37,188 bases of DNA, taken from contig CACODD010000009.1 in NCBI GenBank assembly GCA_902625895.1, forward strand, positions 1 to 37,188, given 5' to 3'. The stretch's first letter is position 1, and each line of letters opens with the position of its first letter. Of this stretch, positions 1 to 8,882 are shown piece by piece. The stretch comes from an uncultured Alphaproteobacteria bacterium (GTDB lineage: Bacteria; Pseudomonadota; Alphaproteobacteria; Methylaequorales; Methylaequoraceae). A program made the position numbers and the translations under genes. The notes beneath the pieces are model-generated. The model had not been told where the DNA came from. It saw only the letters and a list, made by a program, of their open reading frames with translations, and ran no database searches.

Positions 1-988
1 TTATTATTTTTTCAGAATCAAGAATTATCTGCATAATTGGCTCTATTATTCTATTTGAAAATCTAAGGCCAAACCATATTGAAAGAAGAATCATCAAAAA
101 GTTAATAGCAATAAAAAGTTGATTAAATTGAAATTGAAAACTATCTAATTTCTTTGTTATATTCAAATATTCAGTTGCAGCATTATCAACAGACTCAACT
201 CTCCCCAAAACATTTGAGTCTACATCTTTACCAATAAATAAATAAGTAGGTATTGCCCTTTGTATCTTAATTAAAGCTCTAACTTTAGTTTTTTCATTAT
301 TTGGAAAAACAGCAATGTCACCATCATCAGCAATTAAAAAGGACCAAAGCGGGGGAGCTGTTTCAGACTCAATCAAAAAACTTCCAACTTTTGCGAGCAA
401 CTGACCGGTTCCTTCAAAAATTATTGCTTCCTCTAGATCCTTTATTTCTGCAAAATAACTCAAAAATTCTGTAAGCCTTTCTCTATCTGTAAAAAAAACA
501 ATCTTTTCATTATTTATTTCACTTTTTAAAAATAAAACATCATTCTTAATGTTACTTATATGTTCATTGAAATAAGACTCAGAAATATTTTTGGAACCAT
601 TTATTACTTGTTTTATCTTGTCATTAAACCAAATTTTTATACCTTGATCAAAAAAAATTAAAGAGAATACTGTTATTAATGTTGAAGGAATAAGAGTAAT
701 AAAAATGAATAATAATGTAAAATGTACTTTAAATTTAGATCTAAATTTTCTTTGATCAAAATTCTCTTTTATTTTTCCTACAGAAATTAGAATAAGTAGA
801 ACGATTATAGCAAAATTAATTGAAATTAAATTAGAAACATTCTCAATTTCTTCCAAATTTGAAAGATTTCCTGTCAAAGTTAGAAAAATTAACAAACTAA
901 GTATGAAAGATAATGAAAAGAGTATTAAAAAAATTAAATTTGTTAAATCTTTTTTATGAGCAAACTGTAATATTCTCTCTTTAATCAT
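1..988 (-). CDS. ntrY: NtrY-like membrane sensor histidine kinase, N-terminal part only (truncated by window edge)
   Basis: Open minus-strand frame from ATG at 988-986, translated by hand: MIKERILQFAHKKDLTNLIFLILFSLSFILSLLIFLTLTG..., with several TM segments and a periplasmic-type sensor region, running off the window start without a stop. Start overlaps the ntrC stop (TAATG). Synteny dusB-ntrB-ntrC-ntrY. Confidence 0.8.
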   Translation of the reverse strand, partial: MIKERILQFAHKKDLTNLIFLILFSLSFILSLLIFLTLTGNLSNLEEIENVSNLISINFAIIVLLILISVGKIKENFDQRKFRSKFKVHFTLLFIFITLIPSTLITVFSLIFFDQGIKIWFNDKIKQVINGSKNISESYFNEHISNIKNDVLFLKSEINNEKIVFFTDRERLTEFLSYFAEIKDLEEAIIFEGTGQLLAKVGSFLIESETAPPLWSFLIADDGDIAVFPNNEKTKVRALIKIQRAIPTYLFIGKDVDSNVLGRVESVDNAATEYLNITKKLDSFQFQFNQLFIAINFLMILLSIWFGLRFSNRIIEPIMQIILDSEKII

Positions 989-2421
989 TATTTTCCATAT
1001 TTGGAGGATATTTTAAGTTTTTTTAATTTTGATCTTAAAGTATTCCTATTAATACCTAGAATTTTGGAGGTTTTAATCTGATTACCTTTACAGAATTCAA
1101 GTGATTTTAATATTAGAGGTCTCTCAAATTCATCCATAAATTTATTATGTAAACCTATCTTTTCATCATTACTATCTAGACTGTCAAAAAAGTTTTTTAA
1201 GAAATTTTCGAGATAAGAACGTAAATTTTCTTTTTCGTTTTTATTATTTGAGGTTTCTTTTGTTTCAAGTGGTTCAAATTTATCATAATCTATATAATCT
1301 TTAAGTATTGCAGAACTAATTATTGTATCAGATGTTAATACAGATACTCTCTTCAATAAATTCTCTAACTCCCTTATATTTCCTGGCCAAAGATAAGATT
1401 TTAAAAAATTAACAGCAGAGCTATCGAACTGTTTTTTACCATCAGAATATAGGTTCAGATAATGTCTTCCAAGAGAAATAATATCATTTTCTCTCTCTCT
1501 TAGAGGTGGAAGAAAAATATTTATAACATTTAATCTATAAAATAAGTCTTCTCTAAACTCCCCCTTTTCTATAGAGGATTGGATATTCTTATTTGTTGCG
1601 GAAATTATTCTAACATCAGTTTTGATAACTTCTCTTCCACCTACTCTTGTAAATTCTCCAAATTGAAGAACCCTTAGTAACCTTGCCTGAATTTCGTATG
1701 GCATATCACCAATCTCATCTAAAAAAAGTGTTCCACCAGATGATTTTTCAAAAAAACCTGACGTTTTCTTTTCAGCCCCTGTAAAAGCTCCTTTTTCGTA
1801 CCCAAATAACTCACTTTCAATTAAATTTTCTGGAAGTGAAGCCATGTTAATTGCAATGAAAGGTTTCTCAGCTCTATCACTAAAATTATGTATAGTTTTT
1901 GCAACAAGTTCTTTACCTGTACCGGATTCGCCATTAATGAAGACTGAGAAATTTGTTTTGGTAATTTTTGCAATATTTTTATAAACAACCTGCATAACAG
2001 TCGATGTACCTATCATTGGAAGGTTCTCTTCAAATTTAATTTCTTTGTTTTTTTCATAATTTTTTTTTAAAGATCTATCTACGGAAATTATTAAATCATT
2101 TAAGTCAAGTGGTTTTGGGATATATTCGAAAACATCAAGTTGATCAGCCTTGATTGCAGTTAATATGTTGTTTTGAGCACTTATAATAATAAATTCCAGG
2201 TGATTAAATTTTTTCTTTAGCTTCTTTACTAACTCAAGTCCATCACCATCTGGAAGAACAACGTCACAAATTACTAAATCGAAATCCTCTTTCTCAAGTA
2301 AATACCAACCCTCAGAAATAGTTGAAGCTGTTTTAATAGTAATTTTCGAAGTTCGTAATGCTTTTAACATTACAGTTCTTAATGCGTAATCGTCGTCGAT
2401 AATAAGAATTTTTTTTTGCAT
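988..2421 (-). CDS. ntrC: Sigma-54-dependent response regulator NtrC (receiver, AAA+ and Fis-type HTH)
   Basis: Receiver N-terminus (ILIIDDDYALR...ICDVVLPDGDG), Walker A GESGTGKE, GAFTGA motif, GGTLFLDEIGDMP, C-terminal HTH NQIKTSKILGINRNTLRSKLKKL. Lies directly downstream of ntrB and upstream of ntrY, so NtrC rather than NtrX. Confidence 0.9.
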   Translation of the reverse strand: MQKKILIIDDDYALRTVMLKALRTSKITIKTASTISEGWYLLEKEDFDLVICDVVLPDGDGLELVKKLKKKFNHLEFIIISAQNNILTAIKADQLDVFEYIPKPLDLNDLIISVDRSLKKNYEKNKEIKFEENLPMIGTSTVMQVVYKNIAKITKTNFSVFINGESGTGKELVAKTIHNFSDRAEKPFIAINMASLPENLIESELFGYEKGAFTGAEKKTSGFFEKSSGGTLFLDEIGDMPYEIQARLLRVLQFGEFTRVGGREVIKTDVRIISATNKNIQSSIEKGEFREDLFYRLNVINIFLPPLRERENDIISLGRHYLNLYSDGKKQFDSSAVNFLKSYLWPGNIRELENLLKRVSVLTSDTIISSAILKDYIDYDKFEPLETKETSNNKNEKENLRSYLENFLKNFFDSLDSNDEKIGLHNKFMDEFERPLILKSLEFCKGNQIKTSKILGINRNTLRSKLKKLKISSKYGK

Positions 2422-2431
2422 ATTGTAAAAG

Positions 2432-3478
2432 TTAAAAAGGTAGGATGATTTGTACTGTTGTAACTCCTTCTTGAGATTCTAAAGCTATCGTGCCTTCATG
2501 ATCATCAATAATTCTTTTTACCAAAAATAATCCTATTCCTGAACCTCTTTTTTTTGTTGAATAAAATGGAAGAAATATTTTGTCTATTAATTCCTTTGGA
2601 ATTCCGTTTCCATTATCACAAATACTTATTTTTAATGAATTTTTTTTTATAGAATTTTTTATATTTGGAATTGATATGCTTTCTCCAACAACAAACCTTG
2701 TTTGAATTTTTAAATATGAACTTTTATTAAATAACGATGATTCGTAAGCATTGATTAAAATATTATCAAGTGCTTGAATTATTAAATCTCTGTTAATTTC
2801 AATTAAAGGAAGAGAAGGATCAAATTCCTCAGAAATATTTAATTTGTTAGGCATTTGTTTAATTTTGAATAAACAAAGTCTGATTAATTCGTGAATATTC
2901 TCTTTTTTTTTTATTGAAATATTCTTTGTTTCAGTAATAGTGAAATTATTAAAAAGCCGCGTTATTCTTAACGCTTCTGATTTAATAATTTCTAAAAGTT
3001 CATCATCTACATTAGTATACCTTTTTTTTATTAAATCAGATGCGAGTTTAATTGATGAAATTGGATTATTAATTTCGTGCGACAAAAAAGAAAATATCTC
3101 GTTAAGATAGTTCATTCTTTCAAAAGTACTTTTTTGTTTTGTAACTTTTTTTAAAACAATAAAGAATTTATTATTGAGTTCTTCGGATGTAATACATTGA
3201 ATTTCAAAAAAAAGATTTTTTAATTTTATATTATCTTTAATTATAAAAACTCCAGTTTTTTTTATTATTTCAGAAATATTTGTAGTTAAAATTGAATCTT
3301 TTGAAAATATATCTTCAAGTTTTTTACCCTCTAACAATTCATTGCTTTTTCCCAATAAATTTTGTGTTTCTAAGTTACAATATTCAATTTTCAAATTTTT
3401 TTTTTTTAAGAGAAAAATTGGTTGCGGCAAAAGTTCAAATATTGTTTTGAATAATTGTGAAGAAGTAATTTCAGACAT
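2432..3478 (-). CDS. ntrB: Nitrogen regulation sensor histidine kinase NtrB
   Basis: N-terminal PAS-like region, H-box FLSHEINNPISSIKLASDLI, HATPase motifs (DNILINAYES, ICDNGNGIP, GSGIGLFLVKRIIDDHEG); followed by ntrC. Confidence 0.88.
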   Translation of the reverse strand: MSEITSSQLFKTIFELLPQPIFLLKKKNLKIEYCNLETQNLLGKSNELLEGKKLEDIFSKDSILTTNISEIIKKTGVFIIKDNIKLKNLFFEIQCITSEELNNKFFIVLKKVTKQKSTFERMNYLNEIFSFLSHEINNPISSIKLASDLIKKRYTNVDDELLEIIKSEALRITRLFNNFTITETKNISIKKKENIHELIRLCLFKIKQMPNKLNISEEFDPSLPLIEINRDLIIQALDNILINAYESSLFNKSSYLKIQTRFVVGESISIPNIKNSIKKNSLKISICDNGNGIPKELIDKIFLPFYSTKKRGSGIGLFLVKRIIDDHEGTIALESQEGVTTVQIILPF

Positions 3479-3486
3479 AAAAAGTT

Positions 3487-4425
3487 TTAAAAGAAATCAT
3501 TAATTAAATTTTTTAAAATAATTTCGTCTGTGCATTGATTTATTTTAAGTCTAAATTCATTGGAATTATTTATTGACTTTGAATACCAACCTAGATGTTT
3601 TCTAAACGATTTAAGACCAATATCTTTTCCATAATGATCTAAACTTAGTTGAAGATGATTAAGAATTATTTGTTTTTTTAAATTACTATTAATTTTAAAT
3701 TTTTCATTGGAATATAACTCTTCAAATATCCAAGGTCTTCCGTAAGAACCTCTTCCAATCATTACTCCATCTGCTTTAGAGTCTTTAAGTGCTTGTTTTA
3801 AATTTTCTTTATTGGTTATATCTCCGTTAACAAGAACAGGTATTTTAACATTACTTTTTACATTTTTTACAAATTTCCAATCTGACTTGCCTTTATACAT
3901 TTGACATCTAGTTCTACCATGAATAGTTATCATTTTAATTCCACTATTCTCAGCAATCTTTGCAATCTTTGGAGCATTTAAAGAATTATCGTCCCAACCT
4001 TTACGCATTTTTAAAGTAACAGGAATTTCTACTGAGTTAGAAACGGATTCTAATATTTTAGTTGCTAATATCTCGTCTTTCATTAAAGCAGATCCTGCGT
4101 AGCCATTAACTACTTTTTTTACTGGGCAACCCATATTGATATCTATGATATCTGCTCCATTATCCTCACAAATTTTTGAAGCCTCTACCATAACTTTAGG
4201 GTCACAACCTGCAATTTGAACTGCTGACAGATAATTATCAGTTTTTTTTATCATTTTCATTGTTTTTGAGTTTTGAGCTAGTAATGCTCTGCTTGCAATC
4301 ATTTCAGAAAATACCAATCCTGGTTTAAATTTTTTAACTATTTCTCTGTAGGGATAATCAGTAACACCTGACATTGGTGCCAACAGAAAGTTTGAATTTA
4401 CTTGTAACTTACCAATATTCAACAT
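3487..4425 (-). CDS. dusB: tRNA-dihydrouridine synthase DusB/NifR3 family
   Basis: LAPMSGVTDYPYREIV, DINMGCPVKKVVNGYAGSALM, TIHGRTRCQMYKGKSDW, VNGDI, MIGRGSYGRPWIF. Confidence 0.93.
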   Translation of the reverse strand: MLNIGKLQVNSNFLLAPMSGVTDYPYREIVKKFKPGLVFSEMIASRALLAQNSKTMKMIKKTDNYLSAVQIAGCDPKVMVEASKICEDNGADIIDINMGCPVKKVVNGYAGSALMKDEILATKILESVSNSVEIPVTLKMRKGWDDNSLNAPKIAKIAENSGIKMITIHGRTRCQMYKGKSDWKFVKNVKSNVKIPVLVNGDITNKENLKQALKDSKADGVMIGRGSYGRPWIFEELYSNEKFKINSNLKKQIILNHLQLSLDHYGKDIGLKSFRKHLGWYSKSINNSNEFRLKINQCTDEIILKNLINDFF

Positions 4426-5231
4426 TAGTTAAGCAATCTAACCCCAAAATAAGAAAAACTAATTAATAAATAACTCAATAAAACCATCTTGAAAACCATT
4501 TTTCCTGATAACCCTCTATAAACTCTTACGATAATTATCATTAAAGTTAGGAATAATGAAATTAAACTAAAAATAACTTTTTCGTTAAAAAAATAAATTA
4601 AATTATCTCCTGTTTCAATAAAATAATAAAGTCCAGATACTAACGAAATTATTAAAAAAATAATTGTTAAATATAAAAACCTTATTGCTAGAATTTCACT
4701 TTCATACAAAGAAGGAAGAAAATTATTAATTATTCTGTTGTACCTCATTTTCTTGATATTTGAATCTTGAATAACAATGCAGTACGAGGTAACAAGGCTA
4801 ATTGTAATCAGTGAGTATGATAATAATGATGAAATGATGTGAATCACTAGATATTGACTCTCAAACAGTTGCACTTCACTGGTTTTATCTAGCGATGAGA
4901 TACATATAAGAAATCTAAAAATAATAATTATTAAAAAGAACGGAACAAAAAGGATACGAAGTCTAATAAATTGGAATGAAAATATAGATAAGATAAAAAA
5001 AATTGAAAATAAAATAAAAATCAAAAGAGAAGCAACTAATGCAAGTTTATTTGAAATAAAGTTTAAAACAAAAATATAATAAACAAAACCCAAAAAAGCC
5101 TGAAAAAAAAGAGTAAATAGATAAGAAATTTTGTTAATGTCTGTATTATTTTCTATCCTTGTAAAACACAAAAGAGAAAATAGAATAAAGCTTAATATAG
5201 AAATGGCTTCAATTGACGTATATATATTCAT
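4425..5231 (-). CDS. YpjD/CcsA-like polytopic inner-membrane protein (cytochrome c assembly superfamily)
   Basis: 268 aa, about 8 hydrophobic segments; HIISSLLSYSLITISLVTSYCIVIQ and C-terminal LVSGLYYFIE...YRGLSGKMVFKMVLLSYLLISFSYFGVRLL resemble the YpjD pattern. Stop overlaps dusB start (TAATG). Confidence 0.65.
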   Translation of the reverse strand: MNIYTSIEAISILSFILFSLLCFTRIENNTDINKISYLFTLFFQAFLGFVYYIFVLNFISNKLALVASLLIFILFSIFFILSIFSFQFIRLRILFVPFFLIIIIFRFLICISSLDKTSEVQLFESQYLVIHIISSLLSYSLITISLVTSYCIVIQDSNIKKMRYNRIINNFLPSLYESEILAIRFLYLTIIFLIISLVSGLYYFIETGDNLIYFFNEKVIFSLISLFLTLMIIIVRVYRGLSGKMVFKMVLLSYLLISFSYFGVRLLN

Positions 5232-5244
5232 ACAATACCTATAC

Positions 5245-5250
5245 TATAAT
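5245..5250 (+). promoter_or_regulatory. Predicted -10 element (TATAAT) for ispDF
   Basis: Perfect TATAAT ending 5 nt before the ispDF ATG (5256); no clear -35 at 17 bp. Confidence 0.3.
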
Positions 5251-5255
5251 ATTTA

Positions 5256-6413
5256 ATGCAAAAAAATAATCTAGCAATAATACTTAGTGGTGGAACTGGC
5301 ACAAGATTTGATATATCTAAACCAAAACAATTTTATAAATTGAATAAAAAAACAATTTTAGAAACAACTGTCGAAAAATTTATTAATTCAAATTTTTTTA
5401 ATTATATTATAGTAGTTAGTCATAAAGATTTTTTTAAATTTACAAAAACCTTATTTAATAATGCAAATATTAAAGTCATCCTTGGTGGAGAAAATAGACA
5501 AAAATCAGTTTTTAATGGCTTAATTGCAGCTAAATCTTTAAAGCCAAAATATGTTTTAATTCATGACGCGGTAAGACCTTTCTTTTCTATGAATTTGCTT
5601 AAAAGAGTTTTAAAAAATCTTGAGGGTGAAATTAACGTTGTTCCGTCAATAAACGTATATGATTCAGTTAGATACTTTAAAGACAAAAAATATTCAAATG
5701 TCTTTAGAGAGAACCTAAAACTTATACAAACACCACAAGGTTTCTGTTTTAAATCAATTTATGAAGCTCACAAAAAAAATAAAGAAAGTATTCATACAGA
5801 TGATTCTATGATTTTATATGAATTAAAAAACAAAATTAAGTTGATTAAAGGCGAGAAAATTAACTTTAAAATAACAACCAAAGAAGACTATAATATTGGT
5901 AAATTGATTGTGAAAGAAAATAATAATATGAGTGATATACGGGTAGGAACTGGCTTTGATGTACATAAATTTAAAAAGGGGAAAAAACTTAGATTATTTG
6001 GAATCACTATTCCATTTGATAAAAGTTTAGAAGGACACTCTGACGCTGATGTTGGTTTTCATTCAATTGTAGACGCTGTATTAGGAGCTTTATGTCAAGG
6101 TGATATAGGAAATCACTTCCCTCCAACTGATAACAAGTGGAAAAATAAACAATCGATTTTCTTTATGACTCATGCGAAAAAGTTACTTAAGAACGAAAAA
6201 TTTAAAATTAATAATCTCGATATTACATTGATTTGTGAGAAACCAAAAGTATCACAATATCAGAAAAGGTTTATAAAAAGTGTTGCGGTAGCTCTTGATA
6301 TTGATTGTAGAAAAATTAACATAAAAGGAACAACGACAGAAAAACTTGGATTTCTTGGGAGAGAAGAAGGTATTGCCTGTCAAGTTTCCGTAACATTGTC
6401 AAAAAATGATTAA
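5256..6413 (+). CDS. ispDF: Bifunctional IspD/IspF (MEP cytidylyltransferase / MECDP synthase)
   Basis: IspD: AIILSGGTGTRFDISKPKQF...HDAVRPFF...QTPQGF...TDDS; IspF: RVGTGFDVHKF...GHSDADVGFHSIVDAVLGA...TTTEKLGFLGREEGIACQVSV, in one ORF. Confidence 0.95.
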   Translation: MQKNNLAIILSGGTGTRFDISKPKQFYKLNKKTILETTVEKFINSNFFNYIIVVSHKDFFKFTKTLFNNANIKVILGGENRQKSVFNGLIAAKSLKPKYVLIHDAVRPFFSMNLLKRVLKNLEGEINVVPSINVYDSVRYFKDKKYSNVFRENLKLIQTPQGFCFKSIYEAHKKNKESIHTDDSMILYELKNKIKLIKGEKINFKITTKEDYNIGKLIVKENNNMSDIRVGTGFDVHKFKKGKKLRLFGITIPFDKSLEGHSDADVGFHSIVDAVLGALCQGDIGNHFPPTDNKWKNKQSIFFMTHAKKLLKNEKFKINNLDITLICEKPKVSQYQKRFIKSVAVALDIDCRKINIKGTTTEKLGFLGREEGIACQVSVTLSKND

Positions 6414-6855
6414 TAAATTTCCACTTTTTTTTTGCTCAGGGTTTGGAGTTGGATTCTTTCCTTTTTTTCCTGGAACAATAGCATCCCTAGTTATTTTACC
6501 GTTGATATGGTTTATAAAATTAAACTTCTCTTTAGAAGTTTTAATATTAGGAATCATTTTTTACTGTGCTCTATCAATGTTTTTATTAAAAATAACTTTA
6601 TTAAATAAAAGAGATAAAGATCCTCAATATATTGTTTGTGATGAATATATAGGGCAATCGATATCCTTAATTTTTTGTAATGAAAAAATTATAGATTATT
6701 TTCTTGCTTTCTTTCTTTTTAGGATACTCGATATAAGAAAGCCTTTTCCAATAAGTCATTTTGACAAGAAAAAAAATCTTTCAAGTGTATTTATTGATGA
6801 CATTATTGCTGGATTAATTGTGGCAATAATTTTTTTTATTTATTATGGAATATGA
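6406..6855 (+). CDS. pgpA: Phosphatidylglycerophosphatase A
   Basis: GVGFFPFFPGTIASL, DPQYIVCDEYIGQSISL, FRILDIRKPFPISHFDKKKNLSSVFIDDIIAGL: PgpA family motifs. Confidence 0.85.
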   Translation: MINKFPLFFCSGFGVGFFPFFPGTIASLVILPLIWFIKLNFSLEVLILGIIFYCALSMFLLKITLLNKRDKDPQYIVCDEYIGQSISLIFCNEKIIDYFLAFFLFRILDIRKPFPISHFDKKKNLSSVFIDDIIAGLIVAIIFFIYYGI

Positions 6856-7330
6856 AAATAAAACAAATAAATTAATTAATATTTTATTAAAAAAAAATAT
6901 AAAAATTTGTGCCGCAGAGTCTATAACAGGTGGAAGATTTGCATTTGAAATCATAAAAAATGAAAATGCTTCAAAAATTTTTGATTATGGACTTGTCACC
7001 TACTCCGATGACTCTAAATCAAATATTTTAGGACTTAAAGATAAAATTAATAAAACCAATGTTGTGAGTACTGAAATGTCAAAATATATGGTAAAAGAAG
7101 TAACTAAATTTTCAAATCACAAAAATGTTTTAGCCGTTTCCTGTACTGGTCAAGCAGGACCAACGGTATTGAATACAAAATTTCCAATTGGAACAGTTTT
7201 TATAGGGGTATCTTATAAGGAAAGGATTTTCTCTTTTAAAAAGTGTTTCGATCAAAAAGATCGGACATTAATAATTAATTCAACAGTTAAAGAAATGATA
7301 AATAGTTGTCTAGATATTATTGAAGATTAG
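6845..7330 (+). CDS. pncC: CinA C-terminal-domain protein (PncC, nicotinamide-nucleotide amidohydrolase)
   Basis: KICAAESITGGRFAFEI, YGLVTYSDDSKSNILGL, AVSCTGQAGP, GTVFIGV. Confidence 0.85.
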   Translation: MEYENKTNKLINILLKKNIKICAAESITGGRFAFEIIKNENASKIFDYGLVTYSDDSKSNILGLKDKINKTNVVSTEMSKYMVKEVTKFSNHKNVLAVSCTGQAGPTVLNTKFPIGTVFIGVSYKERIFSFKKCFDQKDRTLIINSTVKEMINSCLDIIED

Positions 7331-7608
7331 TCATATAAAAAAACTTTTTCATTTTTATCCTTGTAAAAAAGTTTATCTTTTATAACGATTTTTTTAAATT
7401 CGTCCGAACTCTCAAAATTTTTTAAAAAATTGTTAAGCATTTCGAATTTTTTTTTATTATTACTTAAATTAATTTCATATCTATTAATCAGATCAAAATT
7501 ATTAAAGAATGTGAATATATTTTTTTCACTAAATAATATTTCAAATAATAAAAAAAAGAAAATTGAATAATATATAAAAAAAATAAATTTTGATTTTATA
7601 ACACTCAT
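7327..7608 (-). CDS. FtsB/DivIC-like septum formation initiator
   Basis: 93 aa: one N-terminal TM, coiled-coil-like middle, C-terminal IKDKLFYKDKNEKVFLYD resembling the FtsB family ending; located directly after eno as in other alphaproteobacteria. Confidence 0.6.
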   Translation of the reverse strand: MSVIKSKFIFFIYYSIFFFLLFEILFSEKNIFTFFNNFDLINRYEINLSNNKKKFEMLNNFLKNFESSDEFKKIVIKDKLFYKDKNEKVFLYD

Positions 7609-8882
7609 AAATATTTATCAAAAGGTTCAACTCCTGAAAACTTCAAGTTTTCATCTCTTTCTTCTATTCTTAATAATTGATTATATTTAGATATTCTCTC
7701 TGACCTACAGAGAGAACCTGTTTTTATCTGACCCGTCGACATCCCAACCGAAAAGTCAGAAATAAATGTTTCCTCAGTTTCTCCTGATCTGTGTGAAATT
7801 ATAGAATTAAAATTATTCTGCTTAGCCAACGATATTGTATTAATAGTTTCGGTAACTGTCCCAATCTGGTTAAGTTTTATTAAAATTGAATTTCCACAAT
7901 TATTTTTGATCCCTTTTTCTAATCTTTCTGTTGATGTTACGAATAGATCATCACCTACTAGTTGACATTTGTCACCTATCTCAGTAGTAAGTGCTCTCCA
8001 CCCGTTCCAATCATTTTCGTCTAGTCCATCTTCAATTGAAATAATTGGATAGTTTTTAATCAAATTTTCATAATAACTTATTAGCCCATCGCTGTTTACT
8101 TCAAGTGATTCACCGATAAGTTTGTATTTATTTTTATTAAAAAATTCAGATGCTGCAACATCCAATGCAATATAAATTTCTTTTCCTGGTTTATAACCTG
8201 CTTTTTCAATTGCATTCAGAATTAAATCAAGACATTCTCTGTTTGACGATATTTCCGGTGCAAAACCTCCCTCATCCCCAACTGATGTAGAAAGATTCTT
8301 TGAAATAAGTAATTCCTTTAAAGAATGAAACACTTCACAACCAGCTCTTAATGATTCTTTAAATGATTTGAAATGTGCAGGAATTATCATAAACTCCTGA
8401 AAATCCAAAGAATTGCTTGAATGACAGCCTCCGTTTATAATATTCATCATTGGGGTTGGAATAGTATTTTGAATTCCACCAATATATTTGTATAGAGGCG
8501 TATTTAGAAAAATTGAAGCTGCTTTAGCACATGCAAGTGATACCGCTAAAATCGAATTAGCACCTAATCTTTTTTTATTTTTAGTACCATCCAGATCAAT
8601 TAAAGTATTATCAATTTCTTTTTGATTCATAACATCAAACCCTAAAATTGTTTCTTTTATCTCAGAATTTATCAAGCTAACTGCATTTTGAACACCTTTT
8701 GAGAAGTATCGATCTTTATCTCCATCTCTTAATTCATAGGCTTCAAATGTCCCAGTAGAAGCACCTGAAGGAACAGAGGCAATAATTGATTGATCAGATA
8801 TTAATTCTATCTCGACTTCAACAGTTGGTATCCCTCTGCTATCAATTATTTCTCTTGCGAAGAGTGATTTAATTTTTGACAT
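7605..8882 (-). CDS. eno: Enolase
   Basis: AREIIDSRGIPTVEVE, SGASTGTFEAYELRDGD, MNIINGGCHSSNSLDFQEFMI, SIEDGLDENDW, LVGDDLFVT, ILIKLNQIGTVTET, SHRSGETEETFISDFSV. Confidence 0.97.
   Translation of the reverse strand: MSKIKSLFAREIIDSRGIPTVEVEIELISDQSIIASVPSGASTGTFEAYELRDGDKDRYFSKGVQNAVSLINSEIKETILGFDVMNQKEIDNTLIDLDGTKNKKRLGANSILAVSLACAKAASIFLNTPLYKYIGGIQNTIPTPMMNIINGGCHSSNSLDFQEFMIIPAHFKSFKESLRAGCEVFHSLKELLISKNLSTSVGDEGGFAPEISSNRECLDLILNAIEKAGYKPGKEIYIALDVAASEFFNKNKYKLIGESLEVNSDGLISYYENLIKNYPIISIEDGLDENDWNGWRALTTEIGDKCQLVGDDLFVTSTERLEKGIKNNCGNSILIKLNQIGTVTETINTISLAKQNNFNSIISHRSGETEETFISDFSVGMSTGQIKTGSLCRSERISKYNQLLRIEERDENLKFSGVEPFDKYL

Noticed and set aside
988-2421. Calling this regulator NtrX rather than NtrC
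   Set aside because: Order dusB-ntrB-X-ntrY and the intact GAFTGA favour NtrC; ntrX would lie beyond the window start.
7249-7263. Perfect inverted repeat CGATC-AAAAA-GATCG near the pncC 3' end, considered as a terminator
   Set aside because: Short stem inside coding sequence, no U-run after it, and about 65 nt before the stop; likely chance.
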